Shown here piece after piece: positions 1 through 5,163 of a DNA stretch of 5,840 bases. A program made the translations under genes and the position numbers. This DNA is from Caldifarciminota bacterium. GTDB taxonomy: Bacteria > Hydrothermota > UBA3072 > WFRC01. Within the stretch, counting starts at the first letter, position 1, and every line of letters begins with the position of its first letter. Where the stretch lies: assembly GCA_015486685.1 (NCBI GenBank), contig WFRC01000116.1:1-5840 (forward strand). Direction: 5' to 3'. The notes under the pieces were generated by a model. The model worked only from the letters and a program-made list of their open reading frames with translations. It did no database searches and was not told the origin of the DNA.

Positions 1-412
1 CAAAATCTGCTAATACCTTATAATAATTTGCTCCCATCTCTGTTGTAGGGGTATATTCCCATTTATCATAAAGAGGTCCACTCTCTTCTATTATGCTATC
101 ATAATGAACAGTATATTCATACGCTGTGTCTCTGGTAGAGTATGGTCTTACTCTTATCCATGTGAAATAAGGAGGGGTAGAAGGCCAGGTTTGTTCTCCC
201 TGTCCGTATACAGTTGTGGTAGAATCCTTATAATAGTAAATATAAGCCTTAATAGGTGAACCCCAATTAGATATATATAATCCATATTTGTTTTCAGAAG
301 ATTCCCAGCATCCAGAGGAAAAAGTTGTTGTAATAACTACAATAGAAATAAACAAAAATAAAACAGGATGTTTTCTTCTTCGCTTTTGCAGAGAGGTTGA
401 TATTCTTTTCAT
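1..412 (-). CDS. Lipoprotein of unknown function, C-terminus outside window
   Basis: The frame is open from an ATG at 412 to the window edge, giving 137 visible codons and no stop. The ATG has a strong ribosome site (AAGGAGGG at 417-424, four bases upstream). The product has a long basic N-region (KRRRK at residues 10-14) and a hydrophobic stretch at about 17-31. A lipobox FSSGC follows with Cys35 as the likely lipidation site, so it should be exported and lipid-anchored. The mature part is rich in Tyr, Thr and Ser and looks like a beta-rich extracytoplasmic domain, but I do not recognise the family. It is separated from gmk by 265 bases with its own candidate promoter, so it is probably a separate transcription unit. 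The coding call is firm because of the signal peptide and ribosome site; the function is unknown. Confidence 0.85.
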   Translation of the reverse strand, partial: MKRISTSLQKRRRKHPVLFLFISIVVITTTFSSGCWESSENKYGLYISNWGSPIKAYIYYYKDSTTTVYGQGEQTWPSTPPYFTWIRVRPYSTRDTAYEYTVHYDSIIEESGPLYDKWEYTPTTEMGANYYKVLADF

Positions 413-487
413 TCTACCCTCCTTGCATAGTATCTTTTCTGGAAAAATTGAGATGGAATATGATGGGTTCCTGAAAATAGGCGTAAT

Positions 488-529
488 TTACCGAGAGAGA
501 ATTTCCTGAAAAAGCGTAAAATTTTCCAT
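488..529 (-). CDS. Candidate 13-residue leader peptide ORF upstream of the lipoprotein
   Basis: A short frame reads MENFTLFQEILSR and stops at TAA (488-490). Its ATG at 527-529 follows a nearly ideal Shine-Dalgarno, TAAGGAGGT at 535-543, with five bases between. It lies 75 bases before the lipoprotein ATG and in the same frame, with this TAA as the only stop between them. It could be a translated leader peptide, a decoy ribosome site, or the remains of a longer N-terminus. The peptide has no run of a single amino acid that would suggest a classical biosynthetic attenuator. The ribosome site is clear; that the peptide has a role is inference. Confidence 0.3.
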   Translation of the reverse strand: MENFTLFQEILSR

Positions 530-549
530 AAAATACCTCCTTATTTTTG

Positions 550-579
550 ATTATAGATTTGAATAATAATCTTTTTCAT
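550..579 (-). promoter_or_regulatory. Candidate sigma-70 promoter for the leader ORF and lipoprotein
   Basis: On the minus strand a perfect TATAAT (-10) lies at 550-555. An ATGAAA hexamer, matching four of six positions of TTGACA, lies at 574-579 with an 18-base spacer. The predicted start, near 543, would put the Shine-Dalgarno of the 13-codon leader ORF at the very 5' end of the transcript, which is unusually tight. The surrounding DNA is very AT-rich, so a chance TATAAT is possible. Confidence 0.35.
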
Positions 580-623
580 TTTCGCAAGTATTTTTTTCAA
601 ATTTTTAAATTTTTCTCATTTTT

Positions 624-687
624 ATTTAACACTCAACCTTTAACTTTTAATTAACAATCCTTCCCACTTCTTAGTTCTTACTTCTTA
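624..687 (-). repeat. Degenerate heptamer array overlapping the gmk stop codon
   Basis: Nine 7-base units plus one extra base run without a gap. On the minus strand the first block is TAAGAAG-like (TAAGAAG, TAAGAAC, TAAGAAG, TGGGAAG). The second is GTTAAAG-like (GTTAAAG, GTTGAGT, GTTAAAT). The first unit encodes the end of Gmk and the TAA opening the second unit is the gmk stop codon. The GTTAAAG part matches the repeats upstream of the operon at 3369-3518. Confidence 0.75.
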
Positions 688-1232
688 TAGAACTCTATTA
701 TCGATACCATATCATTTATAGCATTTTCCAGGTCATCATTCAATATAATATAATTATATAAAGGTAAAAATTCCAGTTCCTTCTTAGCAATTTTAAGCCT
801 TAAATCTATTATCTCTTTCTTCTCCGTTTTTCTTCTCTCCAGCCTCCTCTTTATTTCGTCTATACCTGGCGGAAGTATAAAAATCATAGCTGCCTCTGGA
901 TAAGTCTTTTTAACATTCATAGCACCTTTTACATCTACATCAATAAGTATACTCTTTCCTTTATTCATTGCTTTTTCAATTGGGTCTTTCAGAGTTCCAT
1001 AGTAGTCATTGAAAACGCGAGCATATTCAAGAAAATTCCCTTCCTGTATATTTTCCTTAAACCTCTCTATAGACAAAAATATATAGTCTTTGTTATCCTT
1101 TTCATTCTTTCTCTTTTTCCTTGTAGTAGCAGAAACAGAATAATATATTTCAGGAAATCTTTTTTTAACTGCCTTTACTATTGAAGTTTTCCCTGAACCT
1201 GATGGACCGGAGATTACAAATATCTTATTCAT
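678..1232 (-). CDS. gmk: Guanylate kinase
   Basis: Gmk phosphorylates GMP (or dGMP) to GDP with ATP in the cytoplasm, an essential step in guanine nucleotide supply. The 184 residues open with the P-loop GPSGSGKT (9-16). The GMP-binding segment SATTRKKRKNE (34-44) follows, then FLEYARVFNDYYGT in the GMP-binding domain, the DVDVKGA strand, IFILPP, and the lid helix with paired arginines (RRLERR). Near the C-terminus is the conserved NDD. The protein is slightly shorter than the roughly 205-residue E. coli enzyme, mostly at the C-terminus, where the last residues and stop lie in a heptamer repeat. Its ATG overlaps the yicC stop as ATGA and only a weak AGGTG lies upstream, so it is probably translated by coupling. 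It is the last gene of the five-gene operon. The assignment is secure. Confidence 0.97.
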   Translation of the reverse strand: MNKIFVISGPSGSGKTSIVKAVKKRFPEIYYSVSATTRKKRKNEKDNKDYIFLSIERFKENIQEGNFLEYARVFNDYYGTLKDPIEKAMNKGKSILIDVDVKGAMNVKKTYPEAAMIFILPPGIDEIKRRLERRKTEKKEIIDLRLKIAKKELEFLPLYNYIILNDDLENAINDMVSIIEFYKK

Positions 1233-2077
1233 TCTATATTTTGCACCTGTTCTTTGAGTTTTTCTGCTATATTCTTCATCTCAATTGCCTTGTAAATATT
1301 TTTAGGGGAATTCAGTTTTGTTGTAATGGTATTCAACTCTCGACTCATCTCCTGAATGATAAAGTTTATTTTTTTCCCACAGGAAGGAGATGCCATAAAT
1401 TTTCCAAACTGGTTTAGATGACTTTCCATCCTTACAATCTCTTCGTCAATCCCACCGTTTCCATTTAATATCATAATCTCCTCACGAGATAAATCATATC
1501 CCATCTTTTCAAATAATGCCGCTTTTTTAGAAACCTTCTCTGTAATATTTCCCTCCTCCTTGCCAATGGATTTTTTCAAAGAAGAAAGCATCCCTTTCAT
1601 TGTGTTTATCTTCTTCTGCATATCCTTTTTAATATATTCACCTTCTATCTCTCTCATTTTGTTCGCCTTTTCAACTGTCTTCATTAAAATGGGTTTTATC
1701 TCATCCCATTTTATCATTTTTCCCGTTTTTTCAGATACTACACCAGGAAGGGTTAAAAGCGTTTCAATACCAATTTCCCCTTTAACGCTATGTTTACTTA
1801 ATATATCTTGAATCCTATTTTTGTAAAAAAGGAGCGCATTAATATCCACATCAAACAATGCACTATCCCCCTGTAAAAACTCTATCTTAAAGTTAATAGA
1901 ACCACGGGGAAAATATCTCTTTAAGATCCGGGTTATCTTCATTCTGTAATGCGTCAGTCCTTTGGGAAGATTAAGCGTTAGTTCCTGAAATCTATGATTC
2001 AATGTATAAACTTCACAGGCAGCCTTGATCCCACCTATGTTTCCTTTTATATAACCATATCCTGTCATACTTTTCAT
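1229..2077 (-). CDS. yicC: YicC/YloC family endoribonuclease
   Basis: The 282-residue product matches the YicC/YloC family from end to end. It starts with the typical MTGYG (residues 4-8) followed by the LNHRF element. The C-terminal DUF1732 region holds DEE, SHL (219-221), QEMSRELNT (242-250) and ends in EQVQNIE. The family consists of cytoplasmic metal-dependent RNases; E. coli YicC is reported to act on the small RNA RyhB. The usual GRKLDF is GKKINF here (234-239), a mild change. The ATG directly abuts the dtd stop (TAG-ATG), with GGAG six bases upstream inside dtd. The end overlaps gmk by four bases. yicC next to gmk is a common bacterial arrangement, which supports both calls. Confidence 0.95.
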   Translation of the reverse strand: MKSMTGYGYIKGNIGGIKAACEVYTLNHRFQELTLNLPKGLTHYRMKITRILKRYFPRGSINFKIEFLQGDSALFDVDINALLFYKNRIQDILSKHSVKGEIGIETLLTLPGVVSEKTGKMIKWDEIKPILMKTVEKANKMREIEGEYIKKDMQKKINTMKGMLSSLKKSIGKEEGNITEKVSKKAALFEKMGYDLSREEIMILNGNGGIDEEIVRMESHLNQFGKFMASPSCGKKINFIIQEMSRELNTITTKLNSPKNIYKAIEMKNIAEKLKEQVQNIE

Positions 2078-2515
2078 CTATTTCTCCATAAAAATTGTTA
2101 CAGGTCCATCATTTACGAGTTCAATCTCCATATACTTTCCAAATTCACCTGTCTGCACATTGTTTACATATTTTTTCATAGATGCAATGAAATAATTATA
2201 GATTTTTAGAGCCTCTTCTTTCTTTTCAGCCTTGATAAAATCGGGTCTATTCCCCTTTTTTGTATCTGCATAAAGGGTAAACTCTGAAACAATCATTACA
2301 TCACCTTTAACATCCATTAGAGAAAGGTCAAATTTTCCTCTGGGATTTTCAAAAATTCTCATCTTTACAATCTTTTCTGAAAAATAATCACAATATTCCT
2401 TTTTATCACCCTTTCCAACACCCAAAAAGATAAGTAGTCCTTTACCTATTTCAGATACCAGGCCGTTATCAAATATTACACGAGCACCCTTTACCCTCTG
2501 TAGAACAACCCTCAT
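2078..2515 (-). CDS. dtd: D-aminoacyl-tRNA deacylase
   Basis: Dtd hydrolyses D-amino acids (and glycine on tRNA-Ala) off mischarged tRNA, protecting translation. The 145 residues match the full-length family: MRVVLQRV at the start, LVSEIGKGLLIFLGV, KMRIFENPRGKFDLSL, then YADTKKGNRPDF and VQTGEFGKYMEIELVNDGPVT. The Gly-Pro pair of the cross-subunit Gly-cisPro motif is at 137-138. One oddity: the normally conserved SQFTL active-site motif reads SEFTL (77-81), with Glu78 encoded by GAG in place of Gln. The ATG overlaps the stop of the DJ-1 gene as ATGA, with no clear ribosome site, so translation is probably coupled. The family call is secure; whether activity is normal with Glu78 is unknown. 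Confidence 0.95.
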   Translation of the reverse strand: MRVVLQRVKGARVIFDNGLVSEIGKGLLIFLGVGKGDKKEYCDYFSEKIVKMRIFENPRGKFDLSLMDVKGDVMIVSEFTLYADTKKGNRPDFIKAEKKEEALKIYNYFIASMKKYVNNVQTGEFGKYMEIELVNDGPVTIFMEK

Positions 2516-3126
2516 TTAGTCAATGCTTCTACAATCTTTTCTGCAAAATTAGTGGCAACTTTTGGGCTATTTCCTGTGATAATATTACCATCTACCACAA
2601 CAGGTTTATTGATATACCTTACACCTTTTTCCTTAAATATCTTCAAGGTCTGGTCTGTTGAATAGACTGTCGCTTTTTTACCCTGGAGAATACCCGCATT
2701 TGCCAGAGTCGCAGGAGAAAGGCATATAGCCGCAATTACCTTAGATTTTGAAAATGCATTAATAAGCAGAGTATGAATTGTCAAATTATTCCAGTATTCC
2801 ATAGCCCCTGTGCCACCGGGCATTACTATGGCATCAAATCCATCTGCCTTTACACTATCAATTAACATATCAGGCTTAAACTTCATACCCAGCATACCTG
2901 TGGCTGTAGATGTATCCGATGAAGCAACTACGACCTGAGCCCCAAGGGACTTAAAGGTATCATATGGAATCTTAAACTCTTCGTCTCTGAAATTATTGTG
3001 TGCAATAATCATCAGAATTTTTTTACCCTTCAACGAAGTTTTTGATGCCTGTTTTTTCTTAGTATTCCCCTTACATCCTGATGAAAACAGTAAGATAACG
3101 GACAACAAATAAATAAACTTATACAT
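2512..3126 (-). CDS. DJ-1/PfpI family lipoprotein
   Basis: The 204-residue product has a short signal peptide, hydrophobic from residue 5, ending in lipobox FSSGC with Cys18, so it is predicted to be exported and lipid-anchored. A Lys/Ser/Thr linker (19-36) leads to one complete DJ-1/PfpI domain. Visible motifs are FRDEEFKIP with the likely conserved acid Glu50, MPGG (102-105), and the nucleophile elbow AICLSP with Cys135, followed by LANAGILQGKKAT. The residue after the Cys is Leu, not the His of PfpI-type proteases, so a protease role is not supported. Chaperone, glyoxalase-like or redox roles are possible. A strong AAGGAGG overlaps the stop of the upstream gene. Most DJ-1 homologues are cytoplasmic, so the lipoprotein signal is notable. 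The domain call is secure; the activity is unknown. Confidence 0.9.
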   Translation of the reverse strand: MYKFIYLLSVILLFSSGCKGNTKKKQASKTSLKGKKILMIIAHNNFRDEEFKIPYDTFKSLGAQVVVASSDTSTATGMLGMKFKPDMLIDSVKADGFDAIVMPGGTGAMEYWNNLTIHTLLINAFSKSKVIAAICLSPATLANAGILQGKKATVYSTDQTLKIFKEKGVRYINKPVVVDGNIITGNSPKVATNFAEKIVEALTK

Positions 3127-3139
3127 CTTATACCTCCTT

Positions 3140-3340
3140 TTATCTCAAAATCAAAGAAATAGGGATAAGAACTACATAACCAAGCACAAGGAGAATAGGG
3201 GCTGTAGTAATAGAGCCCTTTGCTAAAAATATATAACCTACCAGAATACTCAAAATACCTGCTCCAAATGTTGACCAGTTTTTCTTGCCCAGCACTAATG
3301 TTGTAGTTTTCTCTTGCTTTATTTTCTTTTTCTTTGACAT
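3140..3340 (-). CDS. Small two-helix membrane protein, DUF3098-like
   Basis: This 66-residue protein has a Lys-rich cytoplasmic-type N-terminus (KKKKIKQEK), then LGKKNW (17-22). Two hydrophobic helices follow at about 23-41 and 44-65, with the second carrying APILLVLGYVVLIP. The GKKN entry and the PILLVLGYVV helix resemble DUF3098 proteins, which are small two-helix membrane proteins of unknown function; this is pattern recognition, not a search. An excellent AAAGGAGG ribosome site lies at 3345-3352. It is the first gene of the operon and ends 13 bases before the DJ-1 lipoprotein start. Function cannot be assigned. A longer overlapping minus-strand frame (3030-3395) has no ribosome site and is a shadow. 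Confidence 0.8.
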   Translation of the reverse strand: MSKKKKIKQEKTTTLVLGKKNWSTFGAGILSILVGYIFLAKGSITTAPILLVLGYVVLIPISLILR

Positions 3341-3350
3341 AAATCCTCCT

Positions 3351-3369
3351 TTGTTTGCTTTGCAAACAA
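3351..3369. promoter_or_regulatory. 8-bp inverted repeat touching the ribosome site of the operon
   Basis: TTGTTTGC and GCAAACAA form a perfect 8-bp inverted repeat around a 3-base centre. In the minus-strand transcript the hairpin ends at the first bases of the AAAGGAGG ribosome site (3345-3352). It could be a small operator or an RNA hairpin affecting initiation. The stem is AT-rich and short, and its outer edge merges with the heptamer array. Confidence 0.4.
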
Positions 3370-3446
3370 TTCAAATTGTAAAATCTAAAATGCAAACGGT
3401 TAAAGGTAAAAGGTTAAATGTTAAAAGTAAAAAATTAAAGAAAAAG
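3369..3446 (+). repeat. Heptamer array, GTTAAAG family, plus orientation
   Basis: Eleven units run in phase, with one 8-base unit at 3397-3404. The pattern is NNTNAAA/GGTTAAA (for example ATGCAAA, GGTAAAA, GGTTAAA, TGTTAAA). It starts next to the ribosome site of the DUF3098-like gene. A possible weak promoter in it (TACAAT-type -10 at 3375-3380, TTAACC at 3398-3403, minus strand) could equally be a by-product of the repeat. The unit is the same as at 3470-3518 but on the opposite strand. Confidence 0.75.
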
Positions 3447-3469
3447 TCTCCCTATCCCTATTTACATTT

Positions 3470-3518
3470 TTTTAACCTGCAATTTTCAACCTTAAACCTT
3501 TAACTTTCAACATTCAAC
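3470..3518 (-). repeat. Heptamer array, GTTAAAG family, minus orientation
   Basis: Seven exactly in-phase units read, on the minus strand, GTTGAAT, GTTGAAA, GTTAAAG, GTTTAAG, GTTGAAA, ATTGCAG, GTTAAAA. Phase is kept over 49 bases without a slip. It faces the plus-oriented array at 3369-3446 across a short spacer of CCCTAT-like units (3447-3469), so the two can pair as arms of an imperfect hairpin. Confidence 0.8.
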
Positions 3519-3523
3519 TTATC

Positions 3524-3547
3524 CGTATCACCATATCATCGTATCAC
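3524..3547 (-). repeat. Octamer repeat block
   Basis: Three 8-base units on the plus strand read CGTATCAC, CATATCAT and CGTATCAC, with a partial CG after them. The period changes from 7 to 8 relative to the block before it, and the sequence family is unrelated. Confidence 0.65.
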
Positions 3548-3571
3548 CGTTTTTCTTGTCTCTTTCGTTTT

Positions 3572-3595
3572 TCACGAGTCACCATCACGAGCACG
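3572..3595 (-). repeat. TCACGAG short repeat block
   Basis: Units TCACGAG, TCACCA, TCACGAG and a partial CACG follow one another on the plus strand. It is short and one unit is only six bases, but it fits the mosaic pattern of its neighbours. Confidence 0.5.
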
Positions 3596-3605
3596 TTTGT
3601 TAATC

Positions 3606-3662
3606 CTTTACCCATTCACCCATCACCTATTACCTCTTGCCTCTTACCTATTACTGTTTCTT
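3606..3662 (-). repeat. Heptamer array, GGTAATA/GGTAAGA family
   Basis: Eight units, one of them 8 bases long, run in phase. Plus-strand examples are CATCACC, TATTACC, TCTTGCC, TCTTACC and TATTACT. A related fragment (CCACTACCTATTCC) reappears at 3757-3770 beside the dyad. The plus-strand reading frames across this block are created by the repeats and are not genes. Confidence 0.75.
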
Positions 3663-3685
3663 CCTCATTCTCTCTTTTTCCTATA

Positions 3686-3712
3686 TACTCGCTACTCATC
3701 CCTCGCTACTGC
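3686..3712 (-). repeat. Heptamer block, TACTCGC family
   Basis: Units TACTCGC, TACTCAT, CCCTCGC and a partial TACTGC run in phase on the plus strand. Faint similar units (TACTCAT, CCACTAT) recur at 3891-3904. Confidence 0.55.
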
Positions 3713-3771
3713 TTTTTCAACTCATCTGCTCATTATTTTCTTTCATAAAAATTTCCCCACTACCTATTCCA

Positions 3772-3813
3772 TTTTTCAGAATACCTGTTAAAATTAACAT
3801 AATTTCTGAAAAA
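3772..3813. promoter_or_regulatory. 42-bp nested dyad, operator-like
   Basis: Outer arms TTTTTCAGAA (3772-3781) and TTCTGAAAAA (3804-3813) are a perfect 10-bp inverted repeat. Inner arms TGTTAA and TTAACA (3786-3791 and 3794-3799) share exactly the same centre, between 3792 and 3793. Only four base pairs on each side between the arms do not match. The candidate -10 lies at its centre and the -35 at its edge, the position expected for a repressor operator. Confidence 0.55.
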
Positions 3814-3818
3814 GTCAA
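3791..3818 (-). promoter_or_regulatory. Candidate promoter of the five-gene operon
   Basis: On the minus strand TTGACT (five of six bases of the -35 consensus) at 3813-3818 is followed after 16 bases by TAATTT at 3791-3796. The -10 is weak, but a TG placed one base before it makes an extended -10. Transcripts would start near 3784 and carry the repeat mosaic as a leader of about 440 bases before the first operon gene. No other promoter of similar quality was seen closer to that gene. Confidence 0.45.
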
Positions 3819-3972
3819 CCATAATTTATCCAAATTGAGATTTTTTTGAATATTGTGAAAAAATATTTCTTCTCTTGCCTTTTCTTTGTCTACTCATCCA
3901 CTATTAGACTCTTTCTCAAAATGAGTGGGTAAAATATGAAAATCCAATATCTTTTCTTGTTGGCAATTGTCT

Positions 3973-5157
3973 TTATTTGCTGTTGCGAGATTCATTTACG
4001 ATTGTAAACAGTAGTAATGCCGAGAGAGCAGCAAGTCCACTACCATAGCAGAATGCAGCAGGTGAACCGAATTTTTGCCATATAAAACCAAATATTACAC
4101 TTGATGGAAATGCAGATATACCCACAGCAAGGTGATAAAATCCAAATGCAGTGCCATGAAATTCAGGAACAACGAGGTCACTAACAAATGCCTTTTCCAC
4201 CCCCTCGGTAAGTCCAAAATATATTCCGTATAATGCAAATAATAACCATATATGCCAGACAACAGAGGAAAAACCAAATCCAAGATAAATAAGTGCATAT
4301 ACAGACCACCCAATAATGATTACCTTTCTTCTTCCAATCTTATCAGACCAGATACCACCGGGCATGGAGGTAGCCATTTTGACAAAATGCAACGCCACCC
4401 ATAAAAGAGGTATCATTGCAATGGAAACCCCTATATCTTTTGCCTTTAAGATTAAGAATGCGTCTGTGGAGTTCCCCAGTGTAAATAATATTATAATAAA
4501 TAAATATACCTTGAAATTTTTTGAGAGTATGGAAAACCTAAAATTTACACCTTTCGATACGGGAATATGTTCTTTCTCTTTTACAAAAATAAGGAGTATA
4601 ATTACGGTAATCATACCGGGGAGCAATGCCCAGAGAAAAAGCGTTCTCAATGACATACCAAATTTAAGCAGCACCATAGCCACAATAGGTCCTGCGATTG
4701 CACCTGTATGGTCCATTGCCCTGTGAAACCCAAATGCCTTTCCCTTTATAGCATCAGGTGTAGAATGCGATATTAAAGCATCCCTCGGAGATGTTCTGAT
4801 GCCCTTGCCCAATCTATCAGTAAATCTAATTACAGCAACCTGCCACCAGTATCTTGTTATGGCTACCAGAGGTCTTGCAAGTGCAGCAAGTGAATAACCA
4901 ATAACGACAAGGAATTTTCTCTTTCTGAGTTTATCCGAAAGCCAGCCTGAAAATAATTTCAGGAAACTTGCAGTAGTCTCTGCAACACCTTCAATTACTC
5001 CAAGCACCTCAGGACCTGCACCAAGCACATTTACGAGGAAAATTGGTAATAAGGGATAAATCATCTCCGATGCAGTGTCATTGAGAAAACTTACAACCCC
5101 TAACGCTTTTACATTTTTTGGGATAGAAAGGCTTTTATCCCTGATATTTTTATTCAA
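3973..5157 (-). CDS. MFS transporter, 12 helices, substrate unknown
   Basis: The 394-residue protein has the layout of a 12-helix major facilitator in the inner membrane. SFLNDTASEMIYPLLPIFL forms helix 1. Motif A is GWLSDKLRKRK (71-81). DRLGKGIRTSPRDALI (114-129) and GFHRAMDHTGAIAGP (143-157) follow. GNSTDAF (228-234) and a second motif A, GGIWSDKIGRRK (267-278), mark the C-terminal half. These motifs belong to a widespread bacterial MFS subgroup with no agreed substrate, so a drug-resistance label would be unsupported. The only sensible start is TTG at 5157, as no ATG precedes helix 1 and no ribosome site is visible. It lies six bases after the upstream gene's stop and in the same frame, so coupled re-initiation is likely. 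The length is normal. Confidence 0.9.
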   Translation of the reverse strand: MNKNIRDKSLSIPKNVKALGVVSFLNDTASEMIYPLLPIFLVNVLGAGPEVLGVIEGVAETTASFLKLFSGWLSDKLRKRKFLVVIGYSLAALARPLVAITRYWWQVAVIRFTDRLGKGIRTSPRDALISHSTPDAIKGKAFGFHRAMDHTGAIAGPIVAMVLLKFGMSLRTLFLWALLPGMITVIILLIFVKEKEHIPVSKGVNFRFSILSKNFKVYLFIIILFTLGNSTDAFLILKAKDIGVSIAMIPLLWVALHFVKMATSMPGGIWSDKIGRRKVIIIGWSVYALIYLGFGFSSVVWHIWLLFALYGIYFGLTEGVEKAFVSDLVVPEFHGTAFGFYHLAVGISAFPSSVIFGFIWQKFGSPAAFCYGSGLAALSALLLFTIVNESRNSK

Positions 5158-5163
5158 TATATT

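Larger units (their letters stand above)
3341..3972. other. Gene-free region: operon leader made of short-period repeats
   Basis: No convincing gene lies in these 632 bases. Between the operon start and about 3712 nearly all the DNA consists of degenerate 7- or 8-base tandem units, changing family every 25-75 bases. A candidate promoter inside a 42-bp dyad sits at 3772-3818. The part from 3819 to 3972, downstream of the MFS gene, holds only faint heptamer-like remnants (about 3873-3911) and a weak inverted repeat without a T-tract. No clear terminator separates the MFS gene from the next operon, so read-through is possible. Confidence 0.7.

Noticed and set aside
488..490. TAA recoded as a sense codon, given in-frame TAA here and at 5164-5166
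   Set aside because: TAA ends other complete genes here (gmk, the DUF3098-like gene, the MFS gene) at family-normal lengths, so it is a normal stop.
288..509. Plus-strand 73-codon ORF
   Set aside because: It lies antisense to the lipoprotein signal-peptide region, with no ribosome site or recognisable product.
3362..3712. CRISPR array
   Set aside because: Units are 7-8 bases, contiguous and degenerate; there are no spacers of 25-40 bases and no cas genes.
3717..3746. Nine-codon minus-strand ORF just after the candidate operon promoter
   Set aside because: Only a weak GGGG lies upstream, and the frame ends as the repeat mosaic starts; no support beyond position.
3597..3849. Plus-strand reading frames of 64 and 70 codons
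   Set aside because: They run through the heptamer blocks and the dyad, lack ribosome sites, and have compositions dictated by the repeats.
3903..3936. Rho-independent terminator after the MFS gene
   Set aside because: CCACT/AGTGG and CTCA/TGAG stems exist but are short, and no T-tract follows on the minus strand.
4316..4726. Plus-strand 136-codon ORF
   Set aside because: It is a shadow antisense to the MFS gene, whose motifs are intact in this stretch.
3973..5157. Tetracycline or other drug-resistance pump
   Set aside because: The motifs show only general MFS membership; nothing in the sequence points to a drug substrate.
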